24,923 nt of DNA from DATLZC01 sp037444005. GTDB lineage: Bacteria; Chloroflexota; Dehalococcoidia; DSTF01; JACRBR01. The DNA is taken from positions 1-24,923 of the forward strand of contig JBBING010000032.1 in NCBI GenBank assembly GCA_037444005.1, read 5' to 3'. A program made the position numbers and the translations under genes. The notes beneath the pieces were generated by a model. The model was not told the origin of the DNA. It searched no databases and saw only the letters and a list, made by a program, of their open reading frames with translations. Shown here one piece after another: positions 16,200-21,710 of the stretch. How positions within the stretch are numbered: position 1 is the stretch's first letter; every line of letters starts with the position of its first letter.

Positions 16200-16230
16200 A
16201 CACAAAGCCGCCCCGAGCGAGCGGGGCGGC
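16200..16230 (-). terminator. Terminator/attenuator-like hairpin between nuoK and nuoL
   Basis: On the minus strand GCCGCCCCG (16222-16230) and CGGGGCGGC (16207-16215) pair perfectly over nine GC-rich bases, with a 6-base loop. TTTGTGT follows at once (16206 downward). This is the layout of an intrinsic terminator, although the T-run is short and interrupted. It begins 17 nt after the nuoK stop and lies ahead of nuoL, so it falls inside the operon. It may set partial read-through or an RNA processing point that separates expression of the small subunits from nuoLMN. Confidence 0.55.
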
Positions 16231-16247
16231 GACGACCCGAAGCGCGA

Positions 16248-16577
16248 TCACCATTTCAGCGTGTCCACCTCGTCCACATTGGCCGTCCGTCGCAGGCGGA
16301 ACACGTTCAGCACGATAGCGAGGGCGAGGCCGACCTCCGCCGCCGCCACCGTGATGACGAAGATGGCGAAGATGATGCCGACGAACAGGTCCGGCGAGGT
16401 GTAGACCGCGAACGCCACCAGATTGATGGCGACGGCGTTCAGCATCAGCTCGACCGACATCAGGATGAGGACGGCGTTTCGCCGCGCGAGCACGCCGTAC
16501 ACGCCGAGCGAAAAAAGAATCCCGCTGACGATCAGGAAGTGCTCGAGCGGGATCTCCTGCTGCACGCTTTCCAGCAT
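16248..16577 (-). CDS. nuoK: Complex I membrane subunit NuoK
   Basis: NuoK is a small three-helix subunit (Mrp MrpC-like) linking the quinone site to the pumping subunits. The 109-residue product has the two buried glutamates that matter for proton transfer: Glu43 in LMSVELMLNAVAINLV and Glu81 in AAAEVGLALAI. The C-terminus ends in a hydrophilic tail (NVDEVDTLKW), typical of NuoK. The start at 16577 is three bases beyond the nuoJ stop. Its length is normal for the family. Confidence 0.93.
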   Translation of the reverse strand: MLESVQQEIPLEHFLIVSGILFSLGVYGVLARRNAVLILMSVELMLNAVAINLVAFAVYTSPDLFVGIIFAIFVITVAAAEVGLALAIVLNVFRLRRTANVDEVDTLKW

Positions 16578-16580
16578 CGG

Positions 16581-17078
16581 TTACTCGGTCTCCTCCTGCC
16601 GGCCGAGAATGATGGCGCCGATCAGGGCAACGAGAAGCACCAGCGAGGCCACCTCGAAGGGCACCGCCCAGCGCCGGAAGAGCTGCTCGCCGATGGCCTC
16701 GAAGCTGATCACCGCCACCGTCCCGGCGTCGTTGGGCCAGACGGTCTCCCGGAACGCGGCGATGAGGACCCCCAGCACCGCCAGGGCCGCCACGACCGCG
16801 ACCGGCTTTTGCGGGCCGTCCAGGGCAGCGGGAACGTCCTGCGCTCTCGTGAGCAGCAGCGCGAACAACAACAGCACCGTCACCGCGCCAGCGTAGATGA
16901 GCACCTGAACGAGCGCCAGGAACTCCGTCGCCAGCAGCAGATAGAACCCCGCGACCGACAGCAGGCTCAGAATCAAGAACAGCGCGGCGTAGACCGTGCT
17001 GCGCATCAGCACGACCCCGAGCCCTCCGCCGATGGCGCCGGCGGCGATGGCGTAGAAGACGATCTGCGTGACGCTCAT
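16581..17078 (-). CDS. nuoJ: Complex I membrane subunit NuoJ
   Basis: NuoJ is a five-helix subunit at the heel of the membrane arm, contributing the pi-bulge helix near the quinone-coupled E-channel. The 165-residue product shows the diagnostic stretch ATEFLALVQVLIYAGAVTVL (about 51-70) and a C-terminal helix VASLVLLVALIGAIILGR. An Ala/Val-rich loop region (residues 80-140) is the least conserved part. The ATG at 17078 overlaps the nuoI stop by 4 bp. Confidence 0.93.
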   Translation of the reverse strand: MSVTQIVFYAIAAGAIGGGLGVVLMRSTVYAALFLILSLLSVAGFYLLLATEFLALVQVLIYAGAVTVLLLFALLLTRAQDVPAALDGPQKPVAVVAALAVLGVLIAAFRETVWPNDAGTVAVISFEAIGEQLFRRWAVPFEVASLVLLVALIGAIILGRQEETE

Positions 17079-17539
17079 TCAGCGACCCAGGGTTCGATCT
17101 TCTTCTGCCGGTGTTGCGCGAGCAGCATGCCCAGGTCCATCACGAGGTCCGTCCGATCGTAGGCGGAGAGCTCGTGACCGGCCCAGGTGTTGTTCATGGC
17201 GATGGCGTCGAAGTTGCACACCTCGACGCAGATGTTGCACCGCATGCACCGGCCGTAATCGATCCAGAACTCATCGACGATCTTGCGCCGCTTGCTCTCC
17301 CCCGTGGCGTGCTTCGGGTTGTCCTTCATCACCACGGTCATGCACTCCACGGGACAGGCGCGCTCGCAGGCGTGGCACCCGGTGCAGAACGGTTCGTCGA
17401 CTTCGTGGTCCCAGAGCAGGATGGGGAACGCCCGGTCAGTCTTGGGCAGCGGCCGGTGCACGTCCGGATACTGGATGGTCACCGGCTTGCGGAGCATCGC
17501 CCGGAACGTCACTCCCATCGCGCGCAACACGCCGATCAT
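17075..17539 (-). CDS. nuoI: Complex I subunit NuoI, 2x[4Fe-4S] ferredoxin-like
   Basis: NuoI carries iron-sulfur clusters N6a and N6b, passing electrons to N2 in NuoB within the peripheral arm. The 154-residue product has both ferredoxin motifs: C52, C55, C58 with C62-Pro, and C98, C101, C104 with C108. The N-terminal MLRKPVTIQYPD segment matches the amphipathic membrane-anchoring region. The reading frame stays open upstream to 17662, but the ATG at 17539 is chosen. It follows a GAGGAG site at nine bases, overlaps the nuoH stop as TGATG, and gives a normal-length protein. As nuoEFG are missing here, NuoI may be where an outside donor such as ferredoxin delivers electrons; this is inference. 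Confidence 0.93.
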   Translation of the reverse strand: MIGVLRAMGVTFRAMLRKPVTIQYPDVHRPLPKTDRAFPILLWDHEVDEPFCTGCHACERACPVECMTVVMKDNPKHATGESKRRKIVDEFWIDYGRCMRCNICVEVCNFDAIAMNNTWAGHELSAYDRTDLVMDLGMLLAQHRQKKIEPWVAE

Positions 17540-18648
17540 CAGGCCGCGCTCCTCGCCAGGGCCAGCGGGCGCTCTTCCTTCACACGAACGGCGGCGTAGG
17601 CGATGTAGAACGCGAGCGCCAGACCGCCGCCGGACGTGAACAGATACACCCAGTCCGGCCAATCATAGACAACCACGAGACCGTTGAGGAAGATTTGCAG
17701 AAACCCCAGCGGGATGAGCGCCTTCCAGCAGTACGCCATCAGCTGGTCGACCCGCAGACGCGGGAACGTGCCGCGAACCCACATGAACACCGAGATGAAG
17801 AACAGCGTCTTGACCACGATGAGAATGGTCTGCCACCACAGTCCCCAGTCGCGGCCCAGCGGCCAGTCCCATCCGCCGAAGAAGAGCAGCGCCGCCAGCA
17901 CGCTGTACGACAGCAGGTTCGCGTACGCCGTGAGCTGGAACATCGACCACCGAATACCGCTGTATTCGATGAACGGGCCGCCCACCACCTCCGACTCCGC
18001 CGTCGGGATATCGAACGGCTGGCGTTCGAGCTCGGACAGGGACGCGACGAAGAAGATGAAGAAGGCGAGCGGCTGCCAGACGATGAGCGGCACCCGGCCC
18101 TGCCACGTGACGATATCGACCAGGTCGGCCGTGCCCGTCACGATGACGACAGCGAGTGCCGCCAGGATGATGGGAATCTCGTAGCTGATGAGCTGCGCTG
18201 CCGCTCGCATGCCGCCCAGAAGCGCATACTTGTTGTCGGACCCCCAGCCCGCCATGAGCAGCCCGATGAACGACAGCCCCGACACCGCGAGCACGTAGAT
18301 CAAGCTCAGGCGCATGAACGAGATCGCCCAGTCTCGCGTGAAGGGCAGGGCGATGAACGTGAGAAACGCGGGCACGAAGATGGCGAACACTGCGAACTCG
18401 AAGACCCACCGGTCCGCCGTCGCGGGCCGCACGTCCTCCTTCGCCACCAGCTTGAGGGCGTCGGCGATGGTCTGGAGCAGCCCGTACGGACCCGTCCGCA
18501 TGGGGCCGAGCCGCTGCTGGAGCCGTCCGATGAGCTTCCGCTCGTACCAGATGAGGAAGAGCACGGCGAGCGTCATGACCAGCACCATCACAACGAGCCC
18601 GACGAGCGCGTCCACCCACGGATTCGGAATCAGGTCCAGAAGCGGCAT
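17539..18648 (-). CDS. nuoH: Complex I membrane subunit NuoH
   Basis: NuoH forms most of the quinone-binding chamber with NuoB and NuoD. The 369-residue product carries the strongly conserved loops: YERKLIGRLQQRLGP, GLLQTIADALKLVAKED, AGWGSDNKYALLGGMRAAAQ, SYEIP and ERQPFDIPTAESEVVGGPFI. An Arg-rich region near VRGTFPRLRVDQLM follows. About eight membrane helices are present. The ATG at 18648 directly follows the nuoD stop codon without any gap (TAGATG), with a GAGGTGG ribosome site inside the nuoD end. No key residue is missing. Confidence 0.94.
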   Translation of the reverse strand: MPLLDLIPNPWVDALVGLVVMVLVMTLAVLFLIWYERKLIGRLQQRLGPMRTGPYGLLQTIADALKLVAKEDVRPATADRWVFEFAVFAIFVPAFLTFIALPFTRDWAISFMRLSLIYVLAVSGLSFIGLLMAGWGSDNKYALLGGMRAAAQLISYEIPIILAALAVVIVTGTADLVDIVTWQGRVPLIVWQPLAFFIFFVASLSELERQPFDIPTAESEVVGGPFIEYSGIRWSMFQLTAYANLLSYSVLAALLFFGGWDWPLGRDWGLWWQTILIVVKTLFFISVFMWVRGTFPRLRVDQLMAYCWKALIPLGFLQIFLNGLVVVYDWPDWVYLFTSGGGLALAFYIAYAAVRVKEERPLALARSAA

Positions 18649-19773
18649 CTAGCGGTCCACCTCGCAGAGCACGATGTCCGTCGAGCCCAGAATCATAACG
18701 GCGTCCGCGACGAAGTGCCCGACGGTCATGTCGCGCAGCGCCATCAGGTTCGAGAAGCAGGACGACCGGATCTTGAGCCGGTACGGCCGCTCTCCGCCCT
18801 TCGAGTAGATGTACACGCCGTACTCGCCCCGGGGCGCTTCGACCCGGCCGTACACCTCGCCAGGCGGCACCCGGAGCCTGCGCGGCAGCTTCTCGGGCAA
18901 AATCGGCCCGCCCGGGAAATCCTTGATCGCCTGTTCCACAATGCGCACCGACTGACGCATCTCCTCCAGCCGCACCAGATACCGGTCGTAGCAATCGCCG
19001 CGGTCGCCTACCGGCACGTCGAACTCGAACCGGTCATAGATGCAGTACGGCTCGTCCTTGCGGAGGTCCCACGGTATGCCGGTGGCGCGCAGCATGGGAC
19101 CCGTCAGCCCCCACTCGATGGCGTCCTCCTTCGAGATAACGCCGATATCCCGCGTGCGGGCGATGAAGATCTCGTTCTTCGTCAGCAGGTCGTCGATATC
19201 CTTGATGCCACGACGGGCGCACTTGAGCACGTCGTGAACCCGCTCGACGAAGTTCTCGGGCACATCCCACGCCACGCCTCCCGGGCGGAAGTAGGCGTAC
19301 ATCAGGCGGTCGCCGGTCACTTCCTCGAACAGGTCCTGGATCGCCTCGCGCTCCCGAAACGCGTACGTGAACGTGGTCCCGAAGATGCCGGCGTCGATGC
19401 CGAAGGCGCCCATGAACATGAGGTGACTGGTGATGCGGTTCAACTCCGCGAGAATGACGCGGATGTACTGAGCGCGCTCCGGCACCTCGAGGCCAGCGAG
19501 CTTTTCGATGGCCTCGACGAAGCAGAGCTCGGCGTGGAACTGCGCCAGGTACTCCGTACGGTCGTGGTAGCCGATGCCCTGGCGGTAGTCCATGTGCTCG
19601 GAGAGCTTTTCCGCTCCCCGGTGCATGTACCCGATGTGCGGCGTCACGTCGACGACCTTCTCGCCGTCCACGGTGAGGACCATCCGGAAGACGCCATGCG
19701 TGCTGGGGTGCTGAGGCCCCATGTTCACGTTGACGTCGATGGTCTCGAGCTCGTGCTCGCGTTCCATCGTCAT
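18649..19773 (-). CDS. nuoD: Complex I 49-kDa-type subunit NuoD
   Basis: NuoD is the peripheral-arm subunit, related to the NiFe-hydrogenase large subunit, that lines the quinone headgroup site. The 374-residue product has the quinone-site GPQHPSTHG (residues 19-27), IGYMHRGAEKL, GYHDRTEYLAQF, RPGGVAWD, DIEDLLTKNEIF-like DIDDLLTKNEIF and the terminal VLCEVDR. The nickel-binding cysteines of hydrogenases are absent, as expected for complex I. The start at 19773 is four bases beyond the nuoC stop; another ATG six bases further in (19767) is equally possible. NuoC and NuoD are separate here, not fused. Confidence 0.95.
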   Translation of the reverse strand: MTMEREHELETIDVNVNMGPQHPSTHGVFRMVLTVDGEKVVDVTPHIGYMHRGAEKLSEHMDYRQGIGYHDRTEYLAQFHAELCFVEAIEKLAGLEVPERAQYIRVILAELNRITSHLMFMGAFGIDAGIFGTTFTYAFREREAIQDLFEEVTGDRLMYAYFRPGGVAWDVPENFVERVHDVLKCARRGIKDIDDLLTKNEIFIARTRDIGVISKEDAIEWGLTGPMLRATGIPWDLRKDEPYCIYDRFEFDVPVGDRGDCYDRYLVRLEEMRQSVRIVEQAIKDFPGGPILPEKLPRRLRVPPGEVYGRVEAPRGEYGVYIYSKGGERPYRLKIRSSCFSNLMALRDMTVGHFVADAVMILGSTDIVLCEVDR

Positions 19774-19777
19774 CCGT

Positions 19778-20494
19778 TCACGACTCCTCCGTGGACTTGG
19801 ACGGCTGGGCGGCGGCCGTCTCGTCCTCGATCCACAACCCGCGCCGCTTCAGCTCCGCGATGGTCTCCTCGATGACGCCTTCCGCGGCGCTGGCCTCGAG
19901 ACGCTCGGCCTGCCACTCCTCGATCGGGGCCAACTCCACATCCTTCCGCAGCGGGTGGTGGTCGGTCATGTCCTCGGGCAGGAGCAGTGGAACGAGGTTG
20001 GGATGCCCCTCGAACACGATGCCGAACATCTCCGCGGCCTCGCGCTCGTGCCAGTTCGCGCCCTTCCAGATCTGGGTCACCGAGGGGACGCGCAGGTCGT
20101 CTGCTGGAATGCGCGTCTTCAGCGTCACGCCGTGGCGGTGGGTGTACGACCAGAGCTGGTACACCACCTCCATCCCCTCCTCCATGTGGTCGACGGCGGT
20201 GACGAACCGGAGGAACTTCAGGTCGAGACGCGGGTCCTCTTTCGCGGTGCGGCACACCCGCAGCAGATCGGAGCGGTCAATCGTGAGGATCACGTCGCGG
20301 CCGCCCTGGGCGGGCTCGAACGCGACGTCCGGCAGCGCTTCGCGGAAGAGGTCGTAGATCGTGCCCGGCGGAAACGCCGGCGCAGCTTCCGAAGGGGATC
20401 GCTCCGGCGCCTTCCCGCCCTCGCCCGCCTCGGGGCTCTTGGGCGTCGGCTCCGGAGCCTCGGGGCTCGTCGTCTGCGGCTCCTGCTCGCTCAT
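19778..20494 (-). CDS. nuoC: Complex I 30-kDa-type subunit NuoC with acidic N-terminal extension
   Basis: NuoC is a structural peripheral-arm subunit bound to NuoD. The 238-residue product has the family signature ANWHEREAAEMFGIVFEGHP followed by LLLPED, and a preceding fold with FLRFVTAVDHMEEGMEVVYQL. It is longer than minimal NuoC. The first ~42 residues are a Pro/Glu/Ser-rich, probably disordered extension, and the C-terminus (after about 195) adds a helical charged tail ending in Ser/Thr/Glu-rich residues. The ATG overlaps the nuoB stop by 4 bp. The extension start is not certain, but no better internal start or ribosome site was seen. Confidence 0.92.
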   Translation of the reverse strand: MSEQEPQTTSPEAPEPTPKSPEAGEGGKAPERSPSEAAPAFPPGTIYDLFREALPDVAFEPAQGGRDVILTIDRSDLLRVCRTAKEDPRLDLKFLRFVTAVDHMEEGMEVVYQLWSYTHRHGVTLKTRIPADDLRVPSVTQIWKGANWHEREAAEMFGIVFEGHPNLVPLLLPEDMTDHHPLRKDVELAPIEEWQAERLEASAAEGVIEETIAELKRRGLWIEDETAAAQPSKSTEES

Positions 20495-21108
20495 GCGCCG
20501 ATCCGGCTCCGCTCCTCCATGATCTTGTGCTGCAGCGCGATGAACCCGTCCATCAGCGCCTCAGGACGCGGCGGACACCCGGGCACGTACACGTCGACAG
20601 GGATGATCTTGTCGACTCCCTGAAGCACGCGGTCGTACCGCGTGTAGGGCCCGCCGTTGGTCGCGCAGGCGCCCATGGAGATGACCCACTTCGGGTTGGG
20701 CATCTGCTCATACAGCAGCTTGATGGCCGGCGCCATCTTCTTCGTCACCGTGCCCGCGACGATCATCACGTCCGACTGCCGCGGCGACGGCCACGGCACG
20801 ATGCCGAAGCGGTCGAGGTCGTGGTGCGACATGTACGTCGCGATCATCTCGATGGCGCAGCAGGCGAGCCCGAACGTCATCGGCCAGAGCGACGACTTCC
20901 GCACGAGCGCCAGGATGTAATCCGCCGGGACCTGGAGCACGCCCGGCAGGACCTGCTTGTACAGCGCCTTTCCCGGGGTCAGTTCGACGGGCGTGAGCCG
21001 CTCGGCCTCGCGCTCGATGCCGGTCTTGGCCGGCGTTGCGGGCGTCGGAGCGGTCGCAGGCGCCTCGGGCGCGCCCGTGGTGGCGTCGGTCGTGGCTTCT
21101 ACCGCCAT
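20491..21108 (-). CDS. nuoB: Complex I subunit NuoB, N2 [4Fe-4S] cluster
   Basis: NuoB holds cluster N2, the last redox centre before quinone. The 205-residue product has all four cluster cysteines: the tandem Cys83-Cys84 in FGLACCAIEM, Cys148 in SMGACATNGGPY, and Cys178 in VPGCPPRPEA. Residues 2-30 form an Ala/Thr/Pro-rich extension not needed for the fold. The frame stays open upstream to 21219 inside nuoA. The ATG at 21108 is chosen because GGGAG stands seven bases before it and it gives a near-normal length. It overlaps the end of nuoA by 10 bp, so translation is probably coupled. Confidence 0.94.
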   Translation of the reverse strand: MAVEATTDATTGAPEAPATAPTPATPAKTGIEREAERLTPVELTPGKALYKQVLPGVLQVPADYILALVRKSSLWPMTFGLACCAIEMIATYMSHHDLDRFGIVPWPSPRQSDVMIVAGTVTKKMAPAIKLLYEQMPNPKWVISMGACATNGGPYTRYDRVLQGVDKIIPVDVYVPGCPPRPEALMDGFIALQHKIMEERSRIGA

Positions 21109-21467
21109 TGCAGGACTCCCTTCTTCCAGGCGTAGGCGAGGCCTCCGCCGAGAAGGACGATGAACAGCACCATCTCCCAGAACGCGGTCTCTCCGACGAC
21201 CCCGAGGGACACGGCCCACGGGAAGAGAAAGACCGCCTCGACATCAAAGATCAGGAACAGGATGGCGAACAGGTAGTACCGGAAATGCACCTGCGTGCGG
21301 ACACGGCCTCCGGCGGGGAGCATGCCGCACTCGTACGCCGTCTGCTTCCCGCGAGACGGGGAGAACGGCGCGAGCAGCCGCGTGCCGATGAGCGCCGTCG
21401 CGACGAGAATGATGCCGATGACCGTGCCGAGCAGGACTGCGAGATAGTTCTCGAGAAGGAACTGCAA
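21099..21467 (-). CDS. nuoA: Complex I membrane subunit NuoA, TTG start
   Basis: NuoA is the three-helix subunit whose first loop contributes to the quinone chamber. The 122-residue product shows the conserved YECG motif and the FRYYLFAILFLIFDVEAVFL helix, diagnostic of NuoA, then a final membrane helix and the tail KKGVLQWR. The start is a TTG at 21467, backed by AGGAG (21476-21480) at eight bases; no ATG or GTG in frame fits. It is the first gene of the nuo operon, about 56 nt after the predicted transcription start, and is divergent from the ClC gene. Confidence 0.93.
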   Translation of the reverse strand: MQFLLENYLAVLLGTVIGIILVATALIGTRLLAPFSPSRGKQTAYECGMLPAGGRVRTQVHFRYYLFAILFLIFDVEAVFLFPWAVSLGVVGETAFWEMVLFIVLLGGGLAYAWKKGVLQWR

Positions 21468-21529
21468 ACGCTTCGCTCCTCGGCGGCGACCCAGCCGGAC
21501 GCCGTACAGCCGGGTATCCGGCCACCTCG

Positions 21530-21558
21530 ATCGTATCGCCGGGAATTTCGACAGTCAA
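21530..21558 (-). promoter_or_regulatory. Candidate sigma-70-type promoter of the nuo operon
   Basis: On the minus strand a -35 TTGACT (21553-21558) and a -10 TACGAT (21530-21535) are separated by exactly 17 bases, matching consensus at 5 and 4 of 6 positions. Transcription would start near 21523. The first bases of that leader contain a GCCGGA/TCCGGC pair (21517-21522 and 21494-21499) that could close a 5'-end stem-loop. The -35 lies at the centre of the palindrome at 21541-21574. Confidence 0.6.
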
Positions 21559-21574
21559 ACCTGTCGTAATTCCC
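21541..21574. promoter_or_regulatory. Long palindrome covering the nuo promoter -35 (operator candidate)
   Basis: GGGAATTTCGACAG (21541-21554) and CTGTCGTAATTCCC (21561-21574) are inverted copies with a single mismatch and a 6-base spacer. Pairing continues outward by CC/GG and then a G-T wobble. A terminator is not expected here because nuoA and the ClC gene are transcribed away from each other. The symmetry sits over the -35 and part of the spacer of the nuo promoter, so a dimeric regulator could control nuo, the ClC gene or both. I do not recognise the half-site as that of a known regulator. Confidence 0.55.
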
Positions 21575-21710
21575 GGTGGCGACCCTCCGGGGCGAAACCC
21601 ACCGTATGCTAGTGGACCCCGCGCTTACGCGAAAGGGTCCTCGTCTGGCAGTTGGCGGAACATCCGGTCTGTCACGTACCGCCGCTGGACGCTACGCTGA
21701 CGACAGCGGC

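Noticed and set aside
14143..16404. A 753-codon plus-strand open frame opposite nuoL
   Set aside because: The product is a His/Arg/Asp/Glu-rich low-complexity string, as expected antisense to GC-rich membrane-protein genes. NuoL on the other strand is certain.
17540..17662. N-terminal extension of NuoI
   Set aside because: The extra 41 residues are Arg-rich, unlike NuoI, and lie within nuoH. The ATG at 17539 has a ribosome site and gives the normal protein.
18649..19773. NuoD as a NiFe-hydrogenase large subunit
   Set aside because: No nickel-binding CxxC pairs are present and the GPQHPSTHG and VLCEVDR ends are those of complex I.
17068..19875. A 935-codon plus-strand open frame opposite nuoI, nuoH and nuoD
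   Set aside because: It spans several well-established genes in antisense and its translation has no recognisable domain and extreme Arg/His content.
21109..21219. N-terminal extension of NuoB into nuoA
   Set aside because: The added residues are Arg-rich shadow sequence. The ATG at 21108 with GGGAG upstream fits better.
21576..21710. Longer ClC protein starting at GTG 21576 or ATG 21606
   Set aside because: The extra residues resemble no ClC N-terminus and the DNA directly abuts the nuo promoter palindrome. The later ATG at 21711 is preferred, although its ribosome site is also weak, so the longer forms are not excluded.
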